A DNA stretch of 64,000 bases from Bacteroidales bacterium (GTDB lineage: Bacteria; Bacteroidota; Bacteroidia; Bacteroidales; UBA932): contig SUYP01000009.1 of the NCBI GenBank assembly GCA_015060395.1, positions 1 to 64,000 of the forward strand, written 5' to 3'. Below the pieces are notes generated by a model that ran no database searches, was not told the DNA's origin, and worked only from the letters and a program-made list of their open reading frames with translations. The translations under genes and the position numbers were made by a program. Position 1 is the stretch's first letter. Each line of letters begins with the position of its first letter. Shown here piece by piece: positions 52,790 to 62,450 of this stretch.

Positions 52790-54001
52790 TTATCGAGGCT
52801 CATACTCATCCAGCAATGAGCACAAATTATCGATGCATCCATCCTTTCGGAAATGAGCATCAAAATAAGAGCGTCCCCTTAAGCCGTATGCACGAAGCTC
52901 ATCCTCAGGCATTTCCTTCATCTTCATAACAGACAGCGCGAACGCCTCGGCATCACCGGCATTGCAGGCAAGCCCGCATCCGCTATCCTCTATAAGCTGT
53001 CTGGCATCTCCGTCTATCATAGCCAGGACAGGCTTGCCGGAAGCCATATAGGCCTGAAGTTTTGCAGGGGTCGTCAATGTGAAGATATAATCATTCTTGA
53101 GGGAAAGGAATAGGACATCCGCCTTGCTGAAGAAAGCAGGCATTGCCTCCAGAGGATGCCTTCCCATCATATACACCACGTCAGACAGGCCTTTTTCTGC
53201 AATATAGGCATCAACATATTCCTTTCTACGGCCGTCACCCACAATCACAAGGCGCACTCCGGTACCTTTCAGAAGCTCGGCCGCCTTCATCACACTTTCA
53301 AAGTCCTGAGCCTCACCTACATTGCCGGCAAACATAACCTTGAATCCTTCGGGCATCAGCGGCACTTCAGCATCGGCTGTGCCGGAGAATATATCTTCCG
53401 CCCAATTGGGGAAATATACCAGTTTGTCTGCAAAGTCTCCTTTTTCGAGGATTGATTTTCGGAAGCCATTGGAACTCATCAGGATCTTGTCCGAATTCCT
53501 GTAGATCATACGGGTAACGCCAGTAAAGAAATCTATCACGAACCTGTTGTTTATATTTCCGGCCGCCTGAAGGCTTTCCGGCCATAGATCCAGAACCCAG
53601 AAAAACATAGGAATCCTCTGCATCCATTTCACTACCAGTGCAGGGAATCCCTGAGTGACAGGCGATGTTTCGTGGACAATCACAGCATCATAGCGGTGGA
53701 ATATGGCAATAAAGAAAGCCCAGAGAGACGCAATGAACGCCCAGCTGAGATAATTCAAGGCGAGACGCACTCCCCCGCCATCTCCACGCGGAATGACAAG
53801 AGTGCGATAGACCTTCACTCCTTCAATCGTCTCCTTACGCTTCCGGAATATGCCGTAACCCTCATAAATCCGGCCCTGAGGATAATTCGGAAGGCCGGTC
53901 AGCACCGTTACATCATATCCACGCCGGGCCAGTTCAAAAGCGACATCATTGCTCTTGAAATTCTCGGGATGGAAATATTGTGTAACAAGAAGTACGCGCA
54001 T
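52790..54001 (-). CDS. GT4 glycosyltransferase, WbuB-like (probable L-FucNAc transferase)
   Basis: 403 residues with the WbuB opening (MRVLLVTQYFHPENFKSNDVAFELARRGYDVTVLTGLPNYP), the acceptor-side HETSPVTQGFP and FFWVLDLWPESLQ, and donor-side EX7E-like LSLKNDYIFTLTTPAKLQAYMASGKPVLA. WbuB proteins follow the Fnl genes and transfer L-FucNAc, so the placement right after fnlC supports this call. 3 bases after fnlC. Confidence 0.85.
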   Translation of the reverse strand: MRVLLVTQYFHPENFKSNDVAFELARRGYDVTVLTGLPNYPQGRIYEGYGIFRKRKETIEGVKVYRTLVIPRGDGGGVRLALNYLSWAFIASLWAFFIAIFHRYDAVIVHETSPVTQGFPALVVKWMQRIPMFFWVLDLWPESLQAAGNINNRFVIDFFTGVTRMIYRNSDKILMSSNGFRKSILEKGDFADKLVYFPNWAEDIFSGTADAEVPLMPEGFKVMFAGNVGEAQDFESVMKAAELLKGTGVRLVIVGDGRRKEYVDAYIAEKGLSDVVYMMGRHPLEAMPAFFSKADVLFLSLKNDYIFTLTTPAKLQAYMASGKPVLAMIDGDARQLIEDSGCGLACNAGDAEAFALSVMKMKEMPEDELRAYGLRGRSYFDAHFRKDGCIDNLCSLLDEYEPR

Positions 54002-54004
54002 TTC

Positions 54005-55189
54005 CTAATACTTTCTCCAGACCATCTTATTGACCACTCCGGTGTAGCTCTGGATCAGCTTCACGATCTTGGTCGAGACATTTTCATCTGTATAGTTCGG
54101 CACAGGAATACCGTTGTCTCCGTTCTTCACCATCTCCACTGCAGTGTCAACAGCCTGTAGGAGCGAACGTTCGTCTATACCTGCCAGAATGAAGCATCCC
54201 TTGTCGAGAGCCTCAGGACGCTCAGTAGATGTACGGATACATACAGCCGGGAACGAATGGCCGACACTGGTAAAGAATGAGCTTTCCTCAGGAAGGGTAC
54301 CGGAGTCGGACACCACAGCGAATGCATTCATCTGCAGGCAGTTATAATCGTGAAAACCGAGAGGCTCGTGCTGGATTACACGAGGGTCGAGCTTGAAGCC
54401 TGATGCGGCAAGCCTGTTACGGGAACGTGGATGGCAGCTGTAAAGGATAGGCATATCGTATTTCTCAGCCATAGCATTGATGGCATTGAAAAGCGAAAGG
54501 AAATTCTTCTCCGTGTCGATATTTTCCTCCCTGTGGGCCGACAGAAGGATGTATCTTCCCTTCTCAAGTCCGAGACGCTGATGAACATCGGAGGCCTCGA
54601 TGTCAGGAAGATTCTCGTGAAGGACCTCCGCCATCGGCGAACCGGACACGTATGTCCTTTCCTTCGCTACACCGGAAGCATTCAGATAGCGGCGTGCGTG
54701 CTCCGAGTAACAGATATTCACATCCGAAATGATATCGACTATACGGCGGTTCGTCTCCTCAGGAAGACATTCATCGAAGCAGCGGTTGCCGGCCTCCATA
54801 TGGAAGATCGGGATATGCAGACGCTTAGCTCCTATCACGGAAAGACAGGAATTCGTATCTCCGAGCACAAGCACAGCATCCGGCTTAGTCTGGACCATCA
54901 GCTTGTAGGAGGCGTTGATGATATTGCCCATAGTTGCCCCAAGATCTTCACCGACTGCGTCCATATAGACCTCAGGATCAGCCAGTTTGAGATCCCTGAA
55001 GAATACACCGTTAAGATTATAGTCATAGTTCTGACCGGTATGGGCCAGAATACAATCGAAGTATTTTCGACATTTGTTGATAACTGCTGCAAGGCGAATT
55101 ATTTCAGGCCTTGTGCCAACAATTATAAGGAGTTTAAGACGACCGTCGTTCTTAAACTGGATGTCGCTGTAATTAGTTTTCAGTTCCAT
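54005..55189 (-). CDS. fnlC: UDP-N-acetylglucosamine 2-epimerase-type enzyme for UDP-L-FucNAc (FnlC/WbjD/CapG)
   Basis: 394 residues of the WecB fold: IIVGTRPEIIRLAAVI, HTGQNYDYNL, VLGDTNSC, FHMEAGNRCFDECLPEETNRRIVD, SAHREENI and SDSGTLPEESSFF. The N-terminal extension and the location after FnlA and FnlB identify it as the last step (C2 epimerisation to UDP-L-FucNAc) rather than the ManNAc-forming epimerase, whose likely gene is at the right edge. Confidence 0.88.
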   Translation of the reverse strand: MELKTNYSDIQFKNDGRLKLLIIVGTRPEIIRLAAVINKCRKYFDCILAHTGQNYDYNLNGVFFRDLKLADPEVYMDAVGEDLGATMGNIINASYKLMVQTKPDAVLVLGDTNSCLSVIGAKRLHIPIFHMEAGNRCFDECLPEETNRRIVDIISDVNICYSEHARRYLNASGVAKERTYVSGSPMAEVLHENLPDIEASDVHQRLGLEKGRYILLSAHREENIDTEKNFLSLFNAINAMAEKYDMPILYSCHPRSRNRLAASGFKLDPRVIQHEPLGFHDYNCLQMNAFAVVSDSGTLPEESSFFTSVGHSFPAVCIRTSTERPEALDKGCFILAGIDERSLLQAVDTAVEMVKNGDNGIPVPNYTDENVSTKIVKLIQSYTGVVNKMVWRKY

Positions 55190-55190
55190 A

Positions 55191-56393
55191 TTATTCTACT
55201 GGTTCGTAATAGGTATCGGGGCTGGAAGGATCGAAAGGCTCGTTCGCCCACATAAGTGTCACTAGATCCTCTGTATCAGACAGATTTATAATATTATGCG
55301 TATATCCCGGAAGCATCTGCACCGCCTCGATCTTTTCTCCGGACACCTCGAAATCCAAGACTTCGTCCGAACCGATGCGTCTGAGCTGTATCAGTCCCTT
55401 TCCGGCCACAACCATAAAGAACTCCCATTTTGTATGATGCCAATGCTGACCTTTAGTAATGCCCGGCTTGGATATATTTACAGAAAACTGGCCGCAGGAA
55501 GCCGTCTTCAGAAGCTCTGTAAAGCTGCCGCGATCATCTACATTCATCTTCAGCGGGAACTTCACCTTCTCCTTCGGGAGATAGGACAGATATGTACTGT
55601 AAAGCTTCTTGGCAAAGGATCCTTCCGGAATCTGAGGCATCAGAAGGGTCTGAGGCTGGGATGCAAAGGATTCCAACAGATCCACGATCTCCCCGAGAGT
55701 CGTATGATGGCTCACAGGAACAGCACAATAACAACCGTCTGCCTTAAGGACAGTCTCGACACCGTCAAATTCGCAATGATGCTCTCCTCCGGCCAAGGCC
55801 CCGATCAGTTCATCCACAAGATCATCTATATACACCAGCTCCATCTGCGTGCTGCGGTCATTCACCTGAATCGGCAGATCGTTGGCGATGTTGTTGCAGA
55901 AGGTTGCCACGGCACTGTTATAATTCGGCCTGCACCATTTTCCGAAAAGATTAGGGAAGCGATACACAAGTACCTTCACCCCGGTCTGAGCGGCATAATC
56001 GAAGAAAAGTTCCTCTCCGGCTTTCTTGCTCCTGCCATATTCGCCGTCTGCATATCGTCCCACAAGAGTGGCCTGAATCGAGCTGGAAAGCATCACAGGA
56101 CATTTGTTTCCGTACTTCTTGAGAGTCTCAAGCAAGGTGGAAGCAAAGCCGAAATTGCCCTTCATAAACTCCTCGGGATCCTGAGGGCGGTTAACCCCGG
56201 CAAGATTGAACACGAAATCACAATCGGCACAATATGCATCCAGCTCCTCCGGCGTAGAGTCCATATCATATTCATACACTGTGATATCCTTATCCAACGG
56301 ATACCACCGGGCCTTGCCTTCAGCTATATTGCGCAGCTGGGAGACAAGGTTACGTCCTACGAACCCCTTCGCCCCTGTAACTAAAATCTTCAT
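55191..56393 (-). CDS. fnlB: Bifunctional C3 epimerase/reductase of UDP-L-FucNAc synthesis (FnlB/WbjC/CapF)
   Basis: About 400 residues from the ATG at 56393, one base after the fnlA stop; the GTG at 56402 is an alternative start. The N-terminal short-chain dehydrogenase domain (VTGAKGFVGRNL, FNLAGVNRP, YGRSKKAGEELFF with the YxxxK pair) is followed by a C-terminal cupin (GQHWHHTKWEFFMVVAGKGLIQLR) that binds zinc and epimerises C3. The two-domain form is specific to CapF/FnlB. Confidence 0.93.
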   Translation of the reverse strand: MKILVTGAKGFVGRNLVSQLRNIAEGKARWYPLDKDITVYEYDMDSTPEELDAYCADCDFVFNLAGVNRPQDPEEFMKGNFGFASTLLETLKKYGNKCPVMLSSSIQATLVGRYADGEYGRSKKAGEELFFDYAAQTGVKVLVYRFPNLFGKWCRPNYNSAVATFCNNIANDLPIQVNDRSTQMELVYIDDLVDELIGALAGGEHHCEFDGVETVLKADGCYCAVPVSHHTTLGEIVDLLESFASQPQTLLMPQIPEGSFAKKLYSTYLSYLPKEKVKFPLKMNVDDRGSFTELLKTASCGQFSVNISKPGITKGQHWHHTKWEFFMVVAGKGLIQLRRIGSDEVLDFEVSGEKIEAVQMLPGYTHNIINLSDTEDLVTLMWANEPFDPSSPDTYYEPVE

Positions 56394-56394
56394 A

Positions 56395-57486
56395 TTACTC
56401 ACTTCGGATATCCCTGGCCTTCATTCTCGGTTCCAGACCGAGGTCCTCACGGATGAAACGGAGTTTCAGCAGAAGTTCCTTCATTCCTTCGACATCAAGG
56501 CGGCGGGTGTTGTGACTGTGATAATCCTCAATCCTGGACATCTCCTCGTTGCCCTCGATGAAGAACTTGTCATAATTAAGGTCGCGGTTGTCGCAAGGGA
56601 TACGGAAATAATCACCCATATCTATGGCCTTTGCCATCTCCTCGCGGGTCACCAGGGTCTCATAAAGTTTCTCACCGTGACGGGTTCCGATCACCCTCAC
56701 CTCTGTCTCAGCATATTTCGGATCCACACGCGAATATGTCTGCTTGAGGGCCTCGGCAAGAGTCTCCAGAGTGGCCGCAGGAGCCTTCTGGACAAAAAGG
56801 TCGCCATTCTCTCCATTGGTAAATGCATAGACCACCAGATCCACTGCATCGTCAAGAGTCATCATAAAGCGGGTCATAGCCGGATCGGTTATCGTGATAG
56901 GCTTGCCTTGCTCCATCTGCTCCACCCAGAGAGGAATCACCGAACCACGCGAAGCCATCACATTGCCGTAACGGGTACAGCATATCGTCGTAGCCGCACC
57001 TGAGCCGAGTTCACGTCCCTTCGCGATCGCCACCTTCTCCATCAGAGCCTTGGAAATACCCATCGCATTGATCGGATACGCAGCCTTGTCGGTAGAAAGC
57101 ACCACCACATTCTTCACCCCGTGTTCTATCGCCGAAAGAAGCACATTGTTAGTGCCCACAACATTCGTCATCGTAGCCTCCATCGGGAAGAACTCACAGC
57201 TCGGCACCTGCTTCAGAGCCGCCGCCGAGAACACATAGTCCACTCCCCTCATAGCGATATCCACCGACTGCTTCTCCCTCACATTTCCGATGTAGAACTT
57301 CACCTTTGAAGCTACCTCAGGATACTGAGCCTGAAGATGATGCCTCATATCGTCCTGCTTCTTCTCATCCCTTGAGAAGATCCTTATCTCCTTGATATCG
57401 CTCCTGAGAAAGCGACGAAGCACAGCATTTCCGAAACTTCCCGTGCCACCTGTAATCAACAGGATTTTGTCTTTGAATACTGACAT
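56395..57486 (-). CDS. fnlA: UDP-GlcNAc 4,6-dehydratase/5-epimerase (FnlA/WbjB/CapE)
   Basis: 363 residues, extended SDR of the polysaccharide biosynthesis (CapD-like) type: LLITGGTGSFGNAVLRRFL, SAAALKQVPSCEFFPMEA, the altered active-site segment STDKAAYPINAMGISK, RYGNVMASRGSVIP and a C-terminal KARDIRSE tail. It makes the first intermediate of UDP-L-FucNAc. It lies at the 5' end of the GC-richer portion of the cluster. Confidence 0.93.
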   Translation of the reverse strand: MSVFKDKILLITGGTGSFGNAVLRRFLRSDIKEIRIFSRDEKKQDDMRHHLQAQYPEVASKVKFYIGNVREKQSVDIAMRGVDYVFSAAALKQVPSCEFFPMEATMTNVVGTNNVLLSAIEHGVKNVVVLSTDKAAYPINAMGISKALMEKVAIAKGRELGSGAATTICCTRYGNVMASRGSVIPLWVEQMEQGKPITITDPAMTRFMMTLDDAVDLVVYAFTNGENGDLFVQKAPAATLETLAEALKQTYSRVDPKYAETEVRVIGTRHGEKLYETLVTREEMAKAIDMGDYFRIPCDNRDLNYDKFFIEGNEEMSRIEDYHSHNTRRLDVEGMKELLLKLRFIREDLGLEPRMKARDIRSE

Positions 57487-57596
57487 ATATTTTGTTTTGT
57501 TTTATCTTGTCTCTAACTTATCGATTCCCTTATATCTGAGCGCAAAGCCCATATTATTTTATGACTCAGGCCAAACAGTTATGCAAATTCATAAGT

Positions 57597-58820
57597 TCAA
57601 GACTCGTGAATAACAGATATCAAGTCTATGATTTTTTTGACCTGCTTCTGAGGATTCTTATCATTCAATATGAATTGCCTAGCTTTTCTGCCCATCTGTT
57701 CCAATTCTTCCTCACTTCTAGCAATGACATCTTCAAGCATATCTCTCAATGCCTCCACCCCTGTTTCAGACAGGTTGAAACAGTATTCATAATATTCTTC
57801 TGGAATTCCAGGGAGTCTATACAACAATGTAGGCACTCCTGAAGCAAGATATTCCATATTTTTAGAAGGGAATGAATATTTCGTAAAATCTCCTTCAGGA
57901 GTCCTAGGATTAACAAGAAGCGTTGCATTTTTCTGAAGCATCAAGGCCTCCTCTCTGGTAACCTGGCCCTTGTATATTATCCTGCTGTCTTTACATGTCC
58001 ATTCTTCTATCATAGGTCTAGAATCTCCCTCCCCACAGATATACAGCCTCACAGACGGGTCACTTATCCCGGCGAATGCCTTGACCAAAGTCTGGATTCC
58101 ATATCTAGCAGCTAACGTCCCTGTATAGAGGATATATCGTACGCAAGTCTTGTGTTGAAGGGGTTCTATCTCATTAACAGAATCGTATACTCCCTCTACA
58201 ACAGTCCACGGCTTCTTTCCAACAGGCAAACGATCGCACATATATTTACTGAGCAGCACATAGCCATCCACATACTTGTACAATCTGTCAAGCAAGGATT
58301 CATTAACATAAGATGCAAGTTTGCGAACAAGAGACTTATCATCAGACATATATTCCGGCAAATCTGGCACTATCAGAGCTATTCTTGTCGAAGGGAATCT
58401 CTTTTTCACCTCCACACACGCCTTTAGGAAAGGAGAGTGCACGGAATAGATCAAAAGAGTGTTCCCCTTATCACCAGATGACTTAATATGCTTGATAAGT
58501 TCCCGCTTCATAGTATGGTAACGGGATACAAGTTTGATCACAGAAAGATTGCAAAATCCAACATTCTTCGCATTTACAGTAGCATACAAAGTTTCATAGT
58601 TGAAACTGAATGATTCGATATAGGGCACCTTGTAACGTTTAGGATAGGATCCTACAAACGGAGCATTAACCAAAGTAAAATCCATCTTATTCGCAGCAAG
58701 GCCGTATATTATTGCTTTCTGCAAAGCATCTGCTGCATACTGTACACACCCAACGCTGTTATACACGATATCTTGATATATCTGAGGCGGGAAAATCCCT
58801 CCTACCATAATGATTCCCAT
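57597..58820 (-). CDS. GT4-type glycosyltransferase
   Basis: 407 residues. N-terminal acceptor domain with GGIFPPQIYQDIVYNSVG and ALIVPDLPEYM; C-terminal donor domain with YILYTGTLAARYGIQTLVKAF, ICGEGDSRPMIEE, and FPSKNMEYLASGVPTLLYRLPG. Adds one sugar of the repeat unit; donor and acceptor unknown. It is AT-rich, unlike fnlA across the 110-base gap (57487-57596), which shows no gene or clear promoter. Confidence 0.88.
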   Translation of the reverse strand: MGIIMVGGIFPPQIYQDIVYNSVGCVQYAADALQKAIIYGLAANKMDFTLVNAPFVGSYPKRYKVPYIESFSFNYETLYATVNAKNVGFCNLSVIKLVSRYHTMKRELIKHIKSSGDKGNTLLIYSVHSPFLKACVEVKKRFPSTRIALIVPDLPEYMSDDKSLVRKLASYVNESLLDRLYKYVDGYVLLSKYMCDRLPVGKKPWTVVEGVYDSVNEIEPLQHKTCVRYILYTGTLAARYGIQTLVKAFAGISDPSVRLYICGEGDSRPMIEEWTCKDSRIIYKGQVTREEALMLQKNATLLVNPRTPEGDFTKYSFPSKNMEYLASGVPTLLYRLPGIPEEYYEYCFNLSETGVEALRDMLEDVIARSEEELEQMGRKARQFILNDKNPQKQVKKIIDLISVIHES

Positions 58821-58825
58821 AATAC

Positions 58826-59914
58826 TCAGACTGTAAAAATCGTTTTAAAATTTTGGTATGAAGCTGCATATATACTATTATGAAAGAAGTTCCAATAATC
58901 GTATAATGTTATCAGAATGTATATACCAATTAATGAATATCTAAACATTCTATTATTTATCACTGAATAAGTGCTTGTAAACGCACCAATGCTCAATGCA
59001 CTAAAATACATCCCGACACGAGCTACCAATGGTATTATTTTACCAAATGGGAGAATCATAAATCCAACAGCAGCCAAAGCCACGAGCTGATGCTTATCTT
59101 CAGTTTGAGTTTTGTCTTTAAGTAAATAATATATAGAAACAACAAATGGTATCATATTTATAATAAATCCAACGCCGAAATGAACTGATTCACTATCTTT
59201 GTTATAGATATCAGTATAATCCTCAAAATCTTCAAAGATCAATAATGTTTCAAATATATTATTTAAAAACGACTCACCAATCCACAATGCAATAAACAAA
59301 GATACATATAATATAGCCAAAAATCTACCATTCTTCATTGGTATGAATCCCCAAAAGGCAAATGGTATAAGTATTATTGCTGAGGTATGTATAAAAGATC
59401 CGGCAATTAAACCTAATAAGGCAATAAACCACTTCCTGTTCTTTATATACTTCCACATCCATAAGAAAATAGCGATAACAAGTCCTTGTCTCATCATTGA
59501 GAAGTTAAGCAAATAGAAACTTGTAGAGAATAAGTATATAAAGACAGCTATTGGCCGCCATGTTCTCTCAACATTAGCTTTTATGAATTTATAATAAATA
59601 ACATTCTGAATAACATTCAGCACGGCCACCATCATAAAGAAGCCTCCTAATGGCTCAAAAAAATAATTTATCAACACCCATCCAGGCTCTTTATATATAG
59701 ATCCATTTAAAATATTAGTCCAATTAAAAGGTGTATGAACAATACTATTATAGATATCATAGTATGACATGTAGTCATTACCATAATCGTAATGTATTAT
59801 ACCAAGAATAGAAATCAGGATGAAGCCTAATTTCATTCCATCTTTGAGATATCTTCTTGACTCAAGATAGGTCAAAATGAGGGTAAGCACTGATATAGCA
59901 GTAACTATTAACAT
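58826..59914 (-). CDS. EpsG-family polysaccharide polymerase (Wzy-like)
   Basis: 362 residues with about 10 membrane helices. EpsG features: HYDYGNDYMSYYDIY, KEPGWVLINYFF, SFYLLNFSMMRQGLVIAIFLWMWKYIKNRKWFIALLGLIAGSFIHTSAIILIP. It joins repeat units at the outer face of the inner membrane. A Wzx flippase is not seen in the window. Confidence 0.85.
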   Translation of the reverse strand: MLIVTAISVLTLILTYLESRRYLKDGMKLGFILISILGIIHYDYGNDYMSYYDIYNSIVHTPFNWTNILNGSIYKEPGWVLINYFFEPLGGFFMMVAVLNVIQNVIYYKFIKANVERTWRPIAVFIYLFSTSFYLLNFSMMRQGLVIAIFLWMWKYIKNRKWFIALLGLIAGSFIHTSAIILIPFAFWGFIPMKNGRFLAILYVSLFIALWIGESFLNNIFETLLIFEDFEDYTDIYNKDSESVHFGVGFIINMIPFVVSIYYLLKDKTQTEDKHQLVALAAVGFMILPFGKIIPLVARVGMYFSALSIGAFTSTYSVINNRMFRYSLIGIYILITLYDYWNFFHNSIYAASYQNFKTIFTV

Positions 59915-59915
59915 A

Positions 59916-61163
59916 CTATTCGGCAGATTTATGACCTAAATAATCTTTATAAATACGCAACTGCACATTTCTTACATGTTCAGCAGAACATTTATTTCGT
60001 AGCAGTTTTATTGAATTACGAGACAGTCTGTTACTTAACTCACAATCAGTATACAACAATTCTATTTTAGCGGCACAAGACTTATAATCCATCGGAGAAT
60101 AACACAGAGCGGTCTGTAATTCCTCAGTAAACTCAGGCATAGCTCCTGCATACGAAATCACAGTTGGGACACCTAGGCATAATGCTTCAGCTGTAGAAGC
60201 AGAAAAAGACTCAACAAAAGATGGGTTTACAAACAAGTTTGAGTTTTTCAGTTCTTCAACAAGTTCTTCTGCGTTCATACGCCCTAAAAACACAACATTT
60301 TCCTTTAAATCATACTTCGAAATAAAAGATAAAAGCTGTTTCTCATAGCCACCTGTTCGTATTCTTGAGGTCTTAGTTATATCTGGGCCAGCTATCTTCA
60401 ATGTGATATCAGCATACTTCTTCTTCAGTTCTCTAATAGCTTTCAAGAGAACATGTATTCCCTTGAAAGGCTCATAATAACTCAACGAAGTAAATACTAT
60501 AAGATTGTTATTCGAAGGTTTCAACCATCTATCAAATGCCAAGAACTCACGTCGCACAGGACGTTTTGTTTCATATAATTGAGCATTAAGATTAACAAAA
60601 TGAATCTGATTTCTTGTCCACTGAGATTGTGTAGAAAACACATTAAGCTTTGATAGAGCTTCATTTTCAAATTTTGCTCTAGCCTCAACTTTTTTCTTTC
60701 TGAAGTATAAGAAAGACGAAGGTTTCAAGAACTCTTTCAAGCCTATGGTCTTAATAATCTCCCAAGGAGTTAATCCAGCCCAATAGACATCACAACAGGC
60801 CGATAATAAGCCTTGAATCTCTAATATCGGATTCTGTTTGATATATCCCCTTGCAAAAAGAAGAGCCCAATACTTCTCTATCCCCCAGATATGTATGAGA
60901 TCTGGAGATACTTCATCAACAATTTGACAAATCTTTTTAATATTTGCTATAGATGGAACTCCATTTCTTAATCTAAACAACGGTAAAATGTACTCCTTAA
61001 TACCATTGGATTCATTGAAAACTATATTAGGGACATCAGCCTCTGTAATATTGTATAATTCAATATCTGATGCAAGCAGTCCACTCATAGCATACAGCCA
61101 TGAGCCACTGCCTTTAGAAGTTGTAGTCGTCAGCTCACAATTAGAAAACCACAGAATTCTCAT
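59916..61163 (-). CDS. GT4-type glycosyltransferase
   Basis: 415 residues: starts MRILWFSNCELTTT, with a GSGSWLYA segment, IHIWGIEKYW, and donor domain VFTSLSYYEPFKGIHVLLKAI, LKIAGPDITKT and NPSFVESFSASTAEALCLGVPTVISY (the EX7E region). Specificity unknown. The gene is strongly AT-rich. Confidence 0.87.
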   Translation of the reverse strand: MRILWFSNCELTTTTSKGSGSWLYAMSGLLASDIELYNITEADVPNIVFNESNGIKEYILPLFRLRNGVPSIANIKKICQIVDEVSPDLIHIWGIEKYWALLFARGYIKQNPILEIQGLLSACCDVYWAGLTPWEIIKTIGLKEFLKPSSFLYFRKKKVEARAKFENEALSKLNVFSTQSQWTRNQIHFVNLNAQLYETKRPVRREFLAFDRWLKPSNNNLIVFTSLSYYEPFKGIHVLLKAIRELKKKYADITLKIAGPDITKTSRIRTGGYEKQLLSFISKYDLKENVVFLGRMNAEELVEELKNSNLFVNPSFVESFSASTAEALCLGVPTVISYAGAMPEFTEELQTALCYSPMDYKSCAAKIELLYTDCELSNRLSRNSIKLLRNKCSAEHVRNVQLRIYKDYLGHKSAE

Positions 61164-61171
61164 ACAAATAA

Positions 61172-62449
61172 TTATAGTCTTCCATCAATTTGCTCTCTAT
61201 CAAGGACTCCCTTAACATCATATACAACCCCACTTCCATTCAAGAGTCCCCTCACATCCAAATTTATAAACTCCTTATGCGCCACACACAAAACAACGGC
61301 ATTATATAATTCATTCTGTGGCAAAGCATTTACCACAGTTATGCCATACTCGTTATAAACTTGCTCTGGATTTGCCCAAGGATCGTAAACTACGATATTT
61401 TCACTATATTCGTATAAAGTTGTATAAATATCAGCAATCTTCGTATTACGTATATCAGGACAATTTTCTTTAAAAGTTATTCCCAATAAAAGAATGTTAG
61501 CATCTTTTACAAGAATACCTTTCTTATTCATCAGCTTAATTACCTGATTCGCAACATACTCTCCCATACCATCATTCAGTCGTCTTGCAGATGACATCAC
61601 TCGCGGAAGTACTCCATACACCTGCGCTTTCTGAATCAGATAATATGGGTCTACAGAGATACAATGTCCTCCGACAAGACCTGGCTTCATTTTAATGAAG
61701 TTCCACTTTGATGCTGCCGCCTCAATTACATCATTGGTATCAATACCCATTGCATTGAAGATCTTCGCCAATTCATTCATAAAGGCAATATTAACATCAC
61801 GTTGTGAATTTTCAATTATCTTCGATGCTTCTGCCACTTTTATTGAAGGTGCCTTGTGTGTACCATTGATCAGCACTGAATTATATACTGCATCAACAAT
61901 ATCAGCAATCTCTGGAGTAGATCCGGACGTAACTTTCTTTATTTTCTCAACAGTATGTTCCTTATCTCCTGGGTTTATACGCTCCGGAGAATATCCAGCA
62001 TAGAAATCCACGTTAAACCTCAAACCCGACACTCGTTCAACCACTGGCAGACACTCTTCTTCTGTCACACCCGGATAAACAGTCGATTCATATACAACAA
62101 TATCTCCCTTGCTGATAACCTTACCGATTGTCTCACTTGCCCCAATCAATGGACGCAGATCCGGCCTATTGTTAGCATCAACTGGGGTGGGCACTGCTAC
62201 TACATAAAAATTGCAATCCCTGATTGCCTCTATATCTGTAGTACAGATGAATCCATTCTTCTCTATCGCTTCCTGAAGCAGAGCATCATCCACTTCCATT
62301 GTAGCATCGTGTCCACTCATCAATGCATCCACACGTGCCTGATTCATATCAAAACCGATAGTCTTATACTTTGTTGAAAATAGGCGTGCTAGCGGTAAGC
62401 CAACATAACCTAATCCTATTACACAAATATTAATATCACTAATCATCAT
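61172..62449 (-). CDS. UDP-N-acetylhexosamine 6-dehydrogenase, TviB/WbpO type
   Basis: 425 residues. NAD site VIGLGYVGLPLARLF; VVAVPTPVDANNRPDL, YESTVYPGVTEEECLP, AGYSPERINPGDKEHTVEKIKKV, ENSQRDVNIAFMNELAKIF, and the catalytic cysteine in GLVGGHCISVDPYYL. The NPGDKEHT and SQRD segments fit TviB/WbpO (UDP-GlcNAc to UDP-GlcNAcA or UDP-GalNAcA) better than WecC. It supplies an acidic amino sugar for the surface glycan. Confidence 0.9.
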   Translation of the reverse strand: MMISDINICVIGLGYVGLPLARLFSTKYKTIGFDMNQARVDALMSGHDATMEVDDALLQEAIEKNGFICTTDIEAIRDCNFYVVAVPTPVDANNRPDLRPLIGASETIGKVISKGDIVVYESTVYPGVTEEECLPVVERVSGLRFNVDFYAGYSPERINPGDKEHTVEKIKKVTSGSTPEIADIVDAVYNSVLINGTHKAPSIKVAEASKIIENSQRDVNIAFMNELAKIFNAMGIDTNDVIEAAASKWNFIKMKPGLVGGHCISVDPYYLIQKAQVYGVLPRVMSSARRLNDGMGEYVANQVIKLMNKKGILVKDANILLLGITFKENCPDIRNTKIADIYTTLYEYSENIVVYDPWANPEQVYNEYGITVVNALPQNELYNAVVLCVAHKEFINLDVRGLLNGSGVVYDVKGVLDREQIDGRL

Positions 62450-62450
62450 T

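Noticed and set aside
54005..55189. Second ManNAc-forming WecB
   Set aside because: It lies inside the fnlA-fnlB-wbuB set and has the FnlC/CapG form.
61172..62449. WecC-type UDP-ManNAc dehydrogenase
   Set aside because: The SPERINPGDKEHT and GLVGGHCISVDPYYL motifs fit TviB/WbpO better, though the neighbouring wecB makes WecC worth testing.
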